Position numbers and translations under genes: made by a program
Notes under the pieces: model-generated
Database searches by the model: none
What the model was told of the DNA's origin: nothing
The model's input: only the letters and a program-made list of their open reading frames with translations
Assembly (NCBI RefSeq): GCF_900167475.1
Contig: NZ_LT796768.1
Span: 1,922,001 to 1,986,000 of the forward strand
Reading direction: 5' to 3'
From: Aeromicrobium choanae
GTDB taxonomy: Bacteria > Actinomycetota > Actinomycetes > Propionibacteriales > Nocardioidaceae
Length of the DNA: 64,000 nucleotides
Part shown: piece by piece, positions 28,225 through 36,987 of the stretch
Layout of the letters: the number at the start of each line of letters is the position of its first letter
Numbering within the stretch: position 1 is the first letter of the stretch

Positions 28225-31200
28225 GTGCGCACCACCCGTCTGCTGGCCTCTGCCGCGAGCCTCGCGCTCCTGGCATCCGTGCTGGGCTCGAGCCCGGCCA
28301 CCGCCGCGAATCCCACTGCTCCACCGTCCGCCACCGTCCGCTCGGCCCCCGAGCCCACGACCCCCGGGTCCCTCACCGCGAAGGCCGCGCGTGCGGCCGC
28401 CGCCGAGGACGAGCCGGAGGGCGCCCTGGCGATGCCGGACTCCTACCCGGTCCAGCCGAAGCTCAAGGTCTACCCGGACGCCAATCCCGACGCGGCCGAC
28501 ACGGGCAACCTGATCGGCTACGACGACATCGCCCCGCGGCTGCAGTCGTTGATGCGCGCGTCCGACCGGGTCTCGACGCAGATCGTCGGGGAGTCCACGC
28601 AGGGCCGCCAGCTCTACCTGGTCACGGTCACCGCGCCGGAGGACGAGGAGCAGACCGCCCAGCAGACCGCATGGCGCAAGAAGATCCGCACGAACCCCGG
28701 CGACGCGGCGACCGACACCGCGCTGAAGTCGGGCTACAAGACGCCCATCTGGATCAGCTCGAACATCCACGGCAACGAGTGGGAGGGCACCGACGCGTCG
28801 CTGGACTACATCGAGGAGCTGGCGACCGCCCCGTGGAACGACGTCAAGTCGCTGCTGCGCGGCCACCGCCTGTACTTCAGCGTGGTGCTGAACCCCGACG
28901 GCCGCACGATCGGCCAGCGGCCCACGGCGCTCAACCTCGACGCCAACCGCGACATGATCACGAACACGACGCCCGAGTCGACCTCCTTCGTCCGCACGGC
29001 GCACGCCGTGCAGGCGCTCTACGCGGCCGACTTCCACGGCTACACGGGCGTCCTGCAGATCGAGCCCTGCGGCCCGCCGCACGGTGACGACTACGAGTAC
29101 GACCTGTTCATCCCGCACGCCTACGCCGCGTCGCTGAAGGTCGAGCGCGACGTCGTCGACGCCGAGATCCCCGGCAACACGTACTACAACGTGACGACCG
29201 GCCAGGTCGTGCCCGAGAACACCAGCGCCGACACCGACCACATCAGGATCCCCTACCGCGACACCCCGACCGGCTGGGACGACTTCCCGCCGATCTTCAC
29301 GGCGCAGTACGCGGCCTTCACGGGTGCGGTGAGCAACACGGTCGAGCTGCCGAAGGGTCGCCCGAACAACGGCTCCCAGACGCCCGCGAGCGCCACCATC
29401 AACGTGGCCGTCGCGAAGCAGACGATGAAGAGCCTGGTCGACTACGTCTCCGACAACGACGACGCGATGCTCGCCGACCAGGTCGAGTTCTTCCGCCGCG
29501 CGAACATCGGGGCCGAGCGGGTCGCGCTCACGCAGGCCAACATCGACGCGGTCCCCGGACCCGCCGAGTGGAAGCCGCTGTGGAACGACTCCGACGACCA
29601 GACGGCCGTGCAGTACCCGCGCGCGTTCGTCATCCCGGTCGGCGAGGGCCAGCGCTCGGTCTCCGACGCGCGCTTCCTGGTGTCGCGCCTGCTGATGCAC
29701 AACATCGCGGTCCGGCGTCTCGACGCCGCGACCACGCTGGACGGCACGTCGTATCCCGCGGGGTCGTATCTCGTCGACATGTCACAGCCGAACCGCAACC
29801 TGGCCCACGCCCTGCTGGCGCCCGGGTCGGACATCTCGAACAAGCCCGGCATCCTGAGCATGTACGACGTGTCGGCCTGGAGCTGGGGCCACCTCTGGGG
29901 CGTCGACGTCGCCGACTTCGGCACCACGGGCGTCGGCTCGCTGCCCGCGAGCACGAGGATCGTCACGGGCAACGCCGACGGCAAGGTCGCCTCGGGCGGC
30001 TCCTACCTCACGTTCGAGCTGGCCGGCGTCAACGACTTCCGCACGCTGAACGCGCTGCTGGAGGACGAGATCGCGGTGTCGGTGCTCGCCGACGGCTCGG
30101 CGATCGTGGAGTCCGATGAGGCCCGCGACGCGCTCGAGGACGCCGCCGAGGAGTTCGACGTCGACGTCGACAAGGCGACGGCGGCCGAGATCGCGCAGCT
30201 GTCCGACGAGTCCACGCGAGGGCTGCAGGACCTGAAGGTCGGCTACAGCGGCAACCACGAGGACCTGCTCTCGCTGACGCAGCTGGGCTTCGACGACCTC
30301 CAGGCCGTCACGGCCGCCACGATCACCGCCAATCCGGCGATCCTGGACGACGTCGACGTGCTGTGGCTCGGCTCGGCGCTGACCTTCAACGACGCCCAGG
30401 CCGCGGGTCGCGCCGCGGTGCAGGCGTTCGTCGACGCGGGCGGCAGCATGGTCGGCCGCGCGGCGGGTGCCTTCAACACGGCGAGGACGTTCGGCCTCAT
30501 CGGCGGCGGCACCGCCGTGGTCGGCAACGGCTCCGGCAACGGCATCGTCAGGACCGACACCGCGGAGGGGGGCGTGCTGAAGCCGTACGAGCAGCAGTTC
30601 GCCTTCGTCTACCCGGCCACGTGGTTCACGGGGCTGCCGGAGTCGGTCGCGGTCGAGCAGCGGTACGCCACGGGCAACCCGCTGGTGTCGGGTCACTGGC
30701 GTGACACGAACGGCGCGAACGGTCCGCTGAACGCCGCGGGTCAGCCGGCCGCCGTCTCGGCGTCGCAGCCGTCCGGCGCCAAGGCGTTCGTGTTCGGCAC
30801 GTCGCCCGTCTACCGCACGCACACCAAGGGTGGTCAGAGCCAGGCGGCGCGTGCGCTGTTCTGGGCGGCGCCCGAGGGCGAGGGCGTCCCGGCCCCCGCT
30901 CCGGTGGTGGCCACGACGACGACGCTGAAGGTCCCGGCGACGGCGACCTACGGCCGCTCGATCACGGCCACGGTCAAGGTGACCGCGGCGGGTGCGCAGA
31001 AGCCGGCCGGCACGGTGCAGGTGCGTGAGGGCTCGAAGGTGCTCGCCTCGCGGGCGCTCCCCGCGAGCGGCACGGCGACCCTGAGCGTGTCGGGCCTCAA
31101 GCCCGGCTCGCGTCGCCTGACGGCGCACTTCGTCCCGTCGGGTGCGGGCTTCGCCCCCTCGGCCTCGGCTCCGGCCACGGTGAAGGTCGCCAAGGCGGCC

Positions 31201-31458
31201 TCGCGCACCGGGCTGAGGGCCAAGGCGCTCGGCAAGGGCCGCGTCCAGGTCACCGTCACGGTGAAGTCGTCGGCGGGCACGCCCTCCGGCTCCGTGCGGG
31301 TCAAGGTCGGCTCCTCGACCAAGGTGGTCAAGCTGAGGAACGGCAAGGCCACGGTCACGCTGAAGTCGGCCAAGGGCAAGCGCAGCGTCTGGGCCCGCTA
31401 CGGCGGCTCGTCGCTGTTCTCGCCCAGCGCGAACGCGACCACGGTCCGCGTGCGCTGA
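28225..31458 (+). CDS. large secreted M14 zinc carboxypeptidase with Ig-like C-terminus
   Basis: A 1077-residue exported protein. A signal peptide (about 1-28) and Ala/Pro-rich spacer precede an M14 peptidase domain. H182-G-N-E185 is the first zinc pair, DANRD follows, and H271 in DFHGYTG is a likely third ligand. A long middle region (about 450-880) follows. The C-terminal 180 residues form Ig-like repeats (for example TATYGRSITATVKV, SGLKPGSRRLTAHF) with a lysine-rich end. M14 enzymes trim C-terminal residues of peptides; the Ig part probably holds it at the surface. GTG 28225 follows AAGGGAAG. Confidence 0.87.
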   Translation: MRTTRLLASAASLALLASVLGSSPATAANPTAPPSATVRSAPEPTTPGSLTAKAARAAAAEDEPEGALAMPDSYPVQPKLKVYPDANPDAADTGNLIGYDDIAPRLQSLMRASDRVSTQIVGESTQGRQLYLVTVTAPEDEEQTAQQTAWRKKIRTNPGDAATDTALKSGYKTPIWISSNIHGNEWEGTDASLDYIEELATAPWNDVKSLLRGHRLYFSVVLNPDGRTIGQRPTALNLDANRDMITNTTPESTSFVRTAHAVQALYAADFHGYTGVLQIEPCGPPHGDDYEYDLFIPHAYAASLKVERDVVDAEIPGNTYYNVTTGQVVPENTSADTDHIRIPYRDTPTGWDDFPPIFTAQYAAFTGAVSNTVELPKGRPNNGSQTPASATINVAVAKQTMKSLVDYVSDNDDAMLADQVEFFRRANIGAERVALTQANIDAVPGPAEWKPLWNDSDDQTAVQYPRAFVIPVGEGQRSVSDARFLVSRLLMHNIAVRRLDAATTLDGTSYPAGSYLVDMSQPNRNLAHALLAPGSDISNKPGILSMYDVSAWSWGHLWGVDVADFGTTGVGSLPASTRIVTGNADGKVASGGSYLTFELAGVNDFRTLNALLEDEIAVSVLADGSAIVESDEARDALEDAAEEFDVDVDKATAAEIAQLSDESTRGLQDLKVGYSGNHEDLLSLTQLGFDDLQAVTAATITANPAILDDVDVLWLGSALTFNDAQAAGRAAVQAFVDAGGSMVGRAAGAFNTARTFGLIGGGTAVVGNGSGNGIVRTDTAEGGVLKPYEQQFAFVYPATWFTGLPESVAVEQRYATGNPLVSGHWRDTNGANGPLNAAGQPAAVSASQPSGAKAFVFGTSPVYRTHTKGGQSQAARALFWAAPEGEGVPAPAPVVATTTTLKVPATATYGRSITATVKVTAAGAQKPAGTVQVREGSKVLASRALPASGTATLSVSGLKPGSRRLTAHFVPSGAGFAPSASAPATVKVAKAASRTGLRAKALGKGRVQVTVTVKSSAGTPSGSVRVKVGSSTKVVKLRNGKATVTLKSAKGKRSVWARYGGSSLFSPSANATTVRVR

Positions 31459-31471
31459 GCTGCTGACGGAT

Positions 31472-31511
31472 TCCCCGGTTACGTGGGCAGGACTTCCCAC
31501 GTAACCGGGGA
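31472..31511. terminator. bidirectional terminator between peptidase and Fe-siderophore operon
   Basis: A perfect 16-bp stem, TCCCCGGTTACGTGGG (31472-31487) with CCCACGTAACCGGGGA (31496-31511), surrounds an 8-nt loop between two convergent stop codons. Confidence 0.85.
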
Positions 31512-31515
31512 GTCG

Positions 31516-32313
31516 TCACGCCCGCACGTGGTGACGCCCCAGCGGCAGGATCATGGGGCGGCCGCTGGTGGGGTCCTCGACCACGCGGGCGTCGAGGCCG
31601 AAGACGATCTTGACCGTCTCCTGCGTGAGCACCTGCTCGGCCGAGCCCTGGGCGTGGATGAGCCCGCGGTCGACGGCGACGAGGTGGTCGGCGTAGCGCG
31701 CGGCGAGGTTCAGGTCGTGCAGCACCATCGCGATCGTCGTGCCGCGCGTGCGGTTGAGGTCGGTGAGCAGGTCCAGGACCTCCACCTGGTGGCACACGTC
31801 GAGGAAGGTGGTCGGCTCGTCGAGCAGGAGCACCTCGGTCTGCTGGGCGAGCGCCAGGGCGATCCAGACCCGCTGGCGCTGGCCGCCCGAGAGCTCGTCC
31901 ACGACGCGGTCGGCGAGCTCGAGCACGCCGGTGTCCTCGAGTGCGGAGGCCACGATCGCGTCCTCGTCGGCGGTCCACCGCGCGAAGGAGCGGCGATGGG
32001 GGTGGCGGCCCTGCGCCACCAGCTCGGCCACCGTGATGCCCTCGGGCGCGATCGGCGACTGGGGCAGCAGGCCGAGGCGTCGTGCGACCTGCTTCGTGGG
32101 CATCGAGTGGATGTCGCTGCCGTCGAGCAGCACCCGGCCGGACTGCGCCGGCAGCAGGCGCGCGAGACCGCGCAGCAGGGTGGACTTGCCGCACGCGTTC
32201 GCGCCGACGATCGTCGTGATCTTCCCCGCCGGCAGCGACAGGGTGAGGTCCGTGACGATGGGCCGGTCGCCGTACGCCAAGGTCAGTGACTCGGTGGTCA
32301 GGGTGGTGGTCAC
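31516..32313 (-). CDS. Fe-siderophore ABC transporter ATPase (FecE/FepC type)
   Basis: A 265-residue ABC ATPase. Walker A is VGANACGKST (the usual GPNGCGKST is altered), the signature is ELSGGQRQRVWIALAL, and Walker B is VLLLDEPTTFLD. MVLHDLNLAARYAD carries the H-loop. GITVAELVAQGRHPH is characteristic of the iron-siderophore/B12 subgroup. It powers the two FecCD permeases. GTG 32313 overlaps the permease stop as GTGA. Last gene of the four-gene operon, closed by the terminator at 31472. Confidence 0.92.
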   Translation of the reverse strand: MTTTLTTESLTLAYGDRPIVTDLTLSLPAGKITTIVGANACGKSTLLRGLARLLPAQSGRVLLDGSDIHSMPTKQVARRLGLLPQSPIAPEGITVAELVAQGRHPHRRSFARWTADEDAIVASALEDTGVLELADRVVDELSGGQRQRVWIALALAQQTEVLLLDEPTTFLDVCHQVEVLDLLTDLNRTRGTTIAMVLHDLNLAARYADHLVAVDRGLIHAQGSAEQVLTQETVKIVFGLDARVVEDPTSGRPMILPLGRHHVRA

Positions 32314-33347
32314 AGGGAGCCTCCCGTGCGCTGGGTGCGGATGAGCAGGTAGATCAGGAACGGTGCGCCGAGCGCGCCGGTGATGACGCCGACGGGGTAG
32401 CGCGTGTCGAAGGCGTACTGGCCGATGAGGTCGGCCGCCAGCACGAGCGTGGAGCCGACGAGCGCCGAGGGCAGCATCAGCGAGCCGCGGTGGCCGACCA
32501 GCCGCGTGGCGATCGGTCCGGCCATGAACGCGACGAACAGGATGGGCCCGGTGGCAGCGGTGGCGAACGAGGCCAGCGCCACCGCGACGAGCACGAGCAT
32601 CCGCCGGGTCGTCTCCACCGGGACGCCGAGCCCCGCGGCCAGGTCCTCGCCGAGCCGCAGGAGCGCCAGGCGAGGGCCGAGCAGCAGCAGGACCGGCGCG
32701 AGGAAGACGAAGGGGACCGCCACGATCGCCACGGTCTCCCACGTCGCGAGGTTGAGGCTGCCGTTCAGCCACCGCATCGCCCGCTGCAGGTCGAGCTCGT
32801 TGGCATAGACCAGCAGGTACGACGTGACGCTGTGCAGCATCGCGGCGATGCCGATGCCCACGAGGATGAGTCGCGTGCCGACGGCCTTGCCGGAGGCGGC
32901 GAGGCCGTAGATGAGCGCGGCGGTGGCGACACCGGCCACGACCGCGCCGAGCGAGACGGCCAGGCCGCTCGCGCCCAGGACCACGATCCCGAAGAGGGCG
33001 GCGGCGTTGGCGCCGTTGGTGATGCCGATGATGTCCGGGCTCGCCAGCGGGTTGCGCAGCATCGTCTGGAAGGTGATGCCCGCCAGGCCGAAGGCCGCGC
33101 CCGCGAGGACCGCGAGGACGGCGCGGGGCAGACGCAGCTCGCCGACGATGAACGAGGCGCCCGGCACCTGCTCGCCGAGGATGACGCGCCACACGTCGGG
33201 GAGGGAGTAGACGGGGTCGCCGGCGCTCAGGGACACCACGAACAGCACGACGAGGGTGATCGCCAGGCCGACGACGGTCCACGTGGCGCGGCGCGCGCCG
33301 CGGGTGCGGGCGGCGTGGACGATCTCGGGGCCGGTGAGAACGGTCAT
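32310..33347 (-). CDS. Fe-siderophore ABC permease (FecCD family), second
   Basis: A 345-residue membrane protein with about 9-10 helices of the BtuC/FecCD type. LRLPRAVLAVLAGAAFGLAG and FQTMLRNPLASPDIIGITNGA are the family signature (R-N-P-L-A-x-P). TGPILFVAFMAGPIATRLVGH is the ATPase-facing loop. It pairs with the permease encoded just upstream to form the channel. ATG 33347 overlaps the upstream stop as ATGA. A weak identity between the two permeases suggests old duplication followed by divergence, as is usual for this system. Confidence 0.92.
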   Translation of the reverse strand: MTVLTGPEIVHAARTRGARRATWTVVGLAITLVVLFVVSLSAGDPVYSLPDVWRVILGEQVPGASFIVGELRLPRAVLAVLAGAAFGLAGITFQTMLRNPLASPDIIGITNGANAAALFGIVVLGASGLAVSLGAVVAGVATAALIYGLAASGKAVGTRLILVGIGIAAMLHSVTSYLLVYANELDLQRAMRWLNGSLNLATWETVAIVAVPFVFLAPVLLLLGPRLALLRLGEDLAAGLGVPVETTRRMLVLVAVALASFATAATGPILFVAFMAGPIATRLVGHRGSLMLPSALVGSTLVLAADLIGQYAFDTRYPVGVITGALGAPFLIYLLIRTQRTGGSL

Positions 33348-34375
33348 GTGGCGCCCCCCGTGCGACGCAGGACGACCCAGAGGAAGACGGGTCCGCCGAT
33401 GAGGGCGGTGATCACGCCGACGTCGATCTCGCCGGGCCGGCCGAGCACGCGACCGACGACGTCGGCCAGGGTCAGCAGGGTGGCGCCGACGGTGGCGCAC
33501 ACCGGCAGCAGCCACCGGTGGTCGGACCCGACCACGAGCCGGCACAGGTGCGGCACGACGAGGCCCACGAACCCGATGGGTCCGGCCAGCGCGGTGGCGG
33601 CGCCGCACAGGATGATCGCCCCGGCGGCGGCCAGCAGGCGGGTGCGGACCACGGCGACGCCGAGACCGGCGGCCGCCTCGTCGCCCAGCGCGAGGATGTT
33701 CAGGGAGCGGGCGCTGGCGAAGCAGATCGCCGCGCCGACCACGAGGATCGGCAGCACCATCAGAGTGTCGGAGTTCTCGGCGCGCCCCACGCTGCCCACC
33801 TGCCAGAACCGGAACACCCGCATGACGTCGATCCGCGGCAGCAGGATCGCGCTCGACAGCGAGGTGAAGGCGGCGGTGGTGATCGCTCCGGCCAGCGCCA
33901 GCTTGAGTGGGGTGGGTCCACCGGCACCCAGGGAGCCCACGAGGTAGACGAAGACCGCGGCCAGCGCGGCGCCGGTGAGGGCGAAGAAGATGTACTCGGG
34001 CATCGAGGCGGCGGCGAAGAACGCGATGCCGATCACGACAAGCAGCGAGGCGCCCGAGTTGATGCCGAGGATGAACGGGTCGGCGAGTGGGTTGCGGGTG
34101 ACGGCCTGCAGCACGGCACCGGCGATGCCGAGGGCCGCGCCCACCAGCACGGCCAGGATCGTGCGCGGCACGCGTGAGCGGATCGCCGCCGAGGTGACGT
34201 CGTCACCGCCGCCGGTGAGCGCCTGCACGACGTCGGACAGGCTCACCACGCGAGCGCCGAAGGCGACCGAGAGGAACACCGCGGCGACGAGCGCCACGAT
34301 GCTGACGAGGAACCACCACGGGGGCTGCCGCGTCAGCGCGGCAGCCCCCACGGTCGGATCGGTCGTCGTGGTCAC
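33344..34375 (-). CDS. Fe-siderophore ABC permease (FecCD family), first
   Basis: A 343-residue FecCD-type permease. RVPRTILAVLVGAALGIAG, LQAVTRNPLADPFILGINSGA and GPIGFVGLVVPHLCRLVVG are the conserved blocks, with about ten helices. GTG 34375 overlaps the binding-protein stop as GTGA. Codons 10-19 form a perfect 12-bp hairpin in the mRNA (34321-34348), just inside the gene, which could lower the amount of permease made relative to the binding protein. Confidence 0.92.
   Translation of the reverse strand: MTTTTDPTVGAAALTRQPPWWFLVSIVALVAAVFLSVAFGARVVSLSDVVQALTGGGDDVTSAAIRSRVPRTILAVLVGAALGIAGAVLQAVTRNPLADPFILGINSGASLLVVIGIAFFAAASMPEYIFFALTGAALAAVFVYLVGSLGAGGPTPLKLALAGAITTAAFTSLSSAILLPRIDVMRVFRFWQVGSVGRAENSDTLMVLPILVVGAAICFASARSLNILALGDEAAAGLGVAVVRTRLLAAAGAIILCGAATALAGPIGFVGLVVPHLCRLVVGSDHRWLLPVCATVGATLLTLADVVGRVLGRPGEIDVGVITALIGGPVFLWVVLRRTGGAT
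34321..34348 (-). other. intragenic hairpin at the binding protein/permease junction
   Basis: GGGGCTGCCGCG (34321-34332) and CGCGGCAGCCCC (34337-34348) pair perfectly around 4 nt. The hairpin lies within codons 10-19 of the first permease, 23-51 nt after the end of the binding-protein gene. It may protect the upstream mRNA or slow entry into the permease. Confidence 0.55.
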
Positions 34376-35403
34376 TTCACCTTCGCGGCTGCGTCCGCGA
34401 GCAGGGCGACGTAGTCGTCGATCATCCAGGGGATGGACAGCGCCGAGGGCGACACGGCCGCGGCCATCGGCGTGTTGTCCTCCAGCAGGGCGGCGGAGCC
34501 GTTCTTGAACGCGGTGACCTGGCCCAGCAGCGGGTCGGCCTGGACCTTCTTCAGGGCCGCCTCGTCGCCGTAGCCCACGAACACGTCGGCGCCGTTGAGC
34601 TCGTCGGCCTTCTCGGAGCTGATCTCCAGGAAGAACTGGTCGCTGCCCTCCGAGGCCTTCGTGACGAAGTCGGGCGTCTCGAAGCCGAGGTCGTTGAGGA
34701 ACGTCGCACGGGTGTCGGACGCGGTGTAGTAGCCGACCTTGCTCAGGTCGCTCGGGTCGATCCAGCTCATCACGGCGGTCTTGCCCTTGATGTCCGGCTC
34801 CTTCTCGGTGGCGTCGGTGATCTGCTGCTCGAGGTCGGAGATCAGCTGGGTGGCCTCGTCGGACTTGCCGAGGGCCTGGCCGGTGAGCTTGATGGCGTCG
34901 CGCCACGAGGTGCCCCACGCCTGGCCGGGGTACGCGACGACCGGCGCGATCTTGCTGAGCGTCTCGTACTCCTCCTTCGTGAGGCCGGAGTTGGGCGCGA
35001 GGATCAGGTCGGGTGTCGTCTTGGCGACCGCGGTGGCGTCGATGCCGTCGGTCTCGTCGAACAGCACGGGGGCCTCGCCGCCGAGCTCGTCGAGCTTGTC
35101 CTTGACCCACGGGTGCAGGCCGTCGGTGTCGTCGTCGCCGTAGGTGACCTTGGGCATGCCGACGGGCACGACGCCCAGGGCGAGGGCGGTGTCCTGGTTC
35201 GACCACGCGACGGTGGCGACGCGCTTCGGCTCGCTCTTGATCTCGGTCGTGCCGAGCGCGTGCTCGATCGTGACCGGGAAGTTCTCGCCCGAGGCCCCCG
35301 AGGACTCGTTCGTGTCGTCGGAGGAAGAGCCGCAGGCGGCAAGGCTCAGCGCGAGGGTCGCGGCGGCCAGCAGGGGTGCGAGGCGCAAGGGAGTACCTTT
35401 CAT
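34372..35403 (-). CDS. Fe-siderophore ABC substrate-binding lipoprotein
   Basis: A 343-residue lipoprotein with lipobox LAAC (Cys24) and a Ser/Asp/Glu-rich tether. The helical-backbone receptor fold is shown by KRVATVAWSNQDTALALG, TPDLILAPNSGLTKEEYE and ADVFVGYGDE. It binds a ferric siderophore outside the membrane for the two FecCD permeases. First gene of the operon. A DtxR/IdeR-like iron box (35409-35427) ends 6 nt before the ATG and overlaps the TACCTA -10, so iron should repress the operon. The mRNA is probably leaderless. Confidence 0.92.
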   Translation of the reverse strand: MKGTPLRLAPLLAAATLALSLAACGSSSDDTNESSGASGENFPVTIEHALGTTEIKSEPKRVATVAWSNQDTALALGVVPVGMPKVTYGDDDTDGLHPWVKDKLDELGGEAPVLFDETDGIDATAVAKTTPDLILAPNSGLTKEEYETLSKIAPVVAYPGQAWGTSWRDAIKLTGQALGKSDEATQLISDLEQQITDATEKEPDIKGKTAVMSWIDPSDLSKVGYYTASDTRATFLNDLGFETPDFVTKASEGSDQFFLEISSEKADELNGADVFVGYGDEAALKKVQADPLLGQVTAFKNGSAALLEDNTPMAAAVSPSALSIPWMIDDYVALLADAAAKVK

Positions 35404-35408
35404 CACGG

Positions 35409-35427
35409 GTAGGTAAGCCAAGCCTAA
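35409..35427. promoter_or_regulatory. DtxR/IdeR-like iron box with overlapping leaderless -10
   Basis: GTAGGTAAGCCAAGCCTAA agrees with the 19-bp consensus TWAGGTWAGSCTWACCTWA at 16 positions. On the minus strand TACCTA (35415-35410) lies 6 nt before the ATG at 35403. Bound repressor would cover the -10 and the start codon. Confidence 0.7.
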
Positions 35428-35490
35428 GCCTTGGTTCCATGACGACACCACCGGGATCGGTCCATGGACGTGCGCGGCGGTGCGGATGGC

Positions 35491-35496
35491 TACGGT
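35491..35496 (+). promoter_or_regulatory. -10 element of the MarR-family gene (leaderless)
   Basis: TACGGT ends 6 nt before ATG 35503. This supports that start over the upstream in-frame ATG at 35464. Confidence 0.4.
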
Positions 35497-35502
35497 GGAG
35501 CC

Positions 35503-35991
35503 ATGCCAGGACTGGACTTCGACCCGCTCGAGCGCGCCGGCGAGCTCTGGGAGGAGCGCATCGGCGACGCCACCTCGATGCGGCTGGCGACCTCGATCAT
35601 GCGGGTCCACCAGATCGTGCTCGCCCGCCTCGACGGCGCCCTGAAGCCGTTCGGGATCACCTTCGCGCGCTACGAGGTGCTGCGGCTGCTGTCGTTCAGC
35701 TCCTCTGGCTCGTTGCCGCTGTCGAAGATCGGGGAGCGGCTCATGGTGCACCCGACCTCGGTCACCAACGTCATCGACCGGCTCGTCGCCGACGGGCTCG
35801 TCGACCGCAACATCGACCCGCGCGACCGGCGCCGCGCGCTCGCGTCACTGACGCCGGCCGGCACCAAGGTGCTCGACGCCGCCACGGAGGCGCTGACGGC
35901 GCTCGACTTCGGCGTGGGCGGCGTGAGTGCCCAGGACCAGCGCACGATCCACGAGCTGCTCACCCCGCTGCGCCGCGACGACTGGAGCTGA
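35503..35991 (+). CDS. MarR-family transcriptional regulator
   Basis: A 162-residue winged-helix regulator. ARYEVLRLLSFSSSGSLPLSKIGERLMVHPTSVTNVIDRL (here cited in part: PLSKIGERLMVHPTSVTN) is the helix-turn-helix near 70-100. GLVDRNIDPRDRRRALASLTPAG is the wing with the conserved D-x-R-D-x-R salt-bridge pattern. MarR proteins usually repress their own gene and neighbours and let go when they bind a small molecule. It is divergent from the iron operon, 99 bp apart. Whether it acts on that operon is not shown. Confidence 0.88.
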   Translation: MPGLDFDPLERAGELWEERIGDATSMRLATSIMRVHQIVLARLDGALKPFGITFARYEVLRLLSFSSSGSLPLSKIGERLMVHPTSVTNVIDRLVADGLVDRNIDPRDRRRALASLTPAGTKVLDAATEALTALDFGVGGVSAQDQRTIHELLTPLRRDDWS

Positions 35992-36001
35992 GCGCTGCGG
36001 A

Positions 36002-36057
36002 GACGAACGATGATGCCTCTCGCCCCGCTGGGGTACCCCAATGCCTCATCGTTCGTC
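36002..36057 (+). terminator. terminator-like inverted repeat after the MarR gene
   Basis: GACGAACGATGA (36002-36013) pairs perfectly with TCATCGTTCGTC (36046-36057). The 32-nt loop contains a small GGGGTACCCC palindrome. Confidence 0.6.
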
Positions 36058-36069
36058 CCGCCAACGCGA

Positions 36070-36101
36070 AGCGCCGGCCCACCCGAAGGTGGACCGGCGC
36101 T
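36070..36101 (-). terminator. terminator of the secreted basic protein gene
   Basis: AGCGCCGG (36070-36077) pairs with CCGGCGCT (36094-36101). The inner CCACC/GGTGG continues the stem around CGAA. It lies 15 bp after the stop of the minus-strand gene at 36116. Confidence 0.75.
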
Positions 36102-36115
36102 CGGTGCGAATCAGA

Positions 36116-36865
36116 TCAGATGCGGATCGCGCCCGTGGCGCCGCCCTGCACCGACGTGGTCGTCTTGATGTAGAGGCGGTACTTGCGCTTGCTCTTGTGC
36201 TTGATCTTGAACGTCCGGCTGCCGTACTTGTTCAGCTTGACGGTCTTGAGGGTCTTCCACTTCTTGCCCTTCTTGACCTGGACCGTGGCCTTGGGCAGCG
36301 CCGTGTAGCGCGCACCGTTGAAGGCGCGGATCTTCTGGACCTTGAAGGTCACCTTCGAGCCCTTGCGGACGATGCGGATGCCGCCCGAGGGGTTCAGGCC
36401 CTTGCGGACGCGGAACGTGAGCGAGTTCGGCGCGACGTGCGTGGCCGTGCCGTCGTAGCGACGGAAGGTGATGTTGTCGACGCGGTACACGCCGGCGCCC
36501 CACGCGCTGGGGATGCGGACCGAGGTGCCGTCGAACAGGTCGACGTTGGCGGTGCGGCCGCTCTTCGAGAGGCGCGCGGTCGGGATGCTGCTCCAGCCGT
36601 CGGGCACGTTGTAGTTGATCGCGGCCGGCACGTAGGTGTTGCCGGTGTAGTACAGCGTGCCCCGGCCCGCGGACAGGCGGGTCACGGACGGCGCGGCTGC
36701 CGGGTTGCGGGTGATGGCGCTGGGCGTCGCGACCGTCGGCGCGGTGGCGCTCTTCTGCAGCGTGGCGGAGCCGGACTCGGCAGCCTGGGCGGACACGGGC
36801 GTGGCCAGGGACAGCGCCATGGCGGCCGCGGCGGCGACCGCGACCTGGGTGATGCGTCGGTTCAT
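36116..36865 (-). CDS. secreted basic protein, unknown function
   Basis: A 249-residue exported protein. A signal peptide of about 28 residues ends near VSAQAAE. An Ala/Thr/Pro-rich spacer leads to a beta-rich domain (about 65-150). The C-terminal 100 residues are very lysine/arginine-rich, with KKGKKWKTLKTVKLNKYG and KIKHKSKRKYRLYI as Ig-like strands. I recognise no enzyme motif. The basic tail suggests binding to anionic wall polymers. ATG 36865 follows GGGGAG. It stands alone with its own terminator. Confidence 0.7.
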   Translation of the reverse strand: MNRRITQVAVAAAAAMALSLATPVSAQAAESGSATLQKSATAPTVATPSAITRNPAAAPSVTRLSAGRGTLYYTGNTYVPAAINYNVPDGWSSIPTARLSKSGRTANVDLFDGTSVRIPSAWGAGVYRVDNITFRRYDGTATHVAPNSLTFRVRKGLNPSGGIRIVRKGSKVTFKVQKIRAFNGARYTALPKATVQVKKGKKWKTLKTVKLNKYGSRTFKIKHKSKRKYRLYIKTTTSVQGGATGAIRI

Positions 36866-36926
36866 TTTTCTCCCCGAGACGAAATGTGTGTGGATGAGCA
36901 GCGTCAGTCTGCCATGTCCCGGGCGA

Positions 36927-36944
36927 ATGGTTCGGAAGAACCAT
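36927..36944. other. short hairpin in the gap before the secreted protein gene
   Basis: ATGGTTC-GGAA-GAACCAT forms a 7-bp stem with a GGAA loop (TTCC in the minus-strand mRNA). It lies 43 bp after the acyl-CoA oxidase stop on the minus strand. It could be a weak terminator for that gene or an operator for the gene at 36865. Confidence 0.35.
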
Positions 36945-36987
36945 CAAGTGGACGGCCTCCGTTCACCCGGCGACCCACCGTCCTCGG

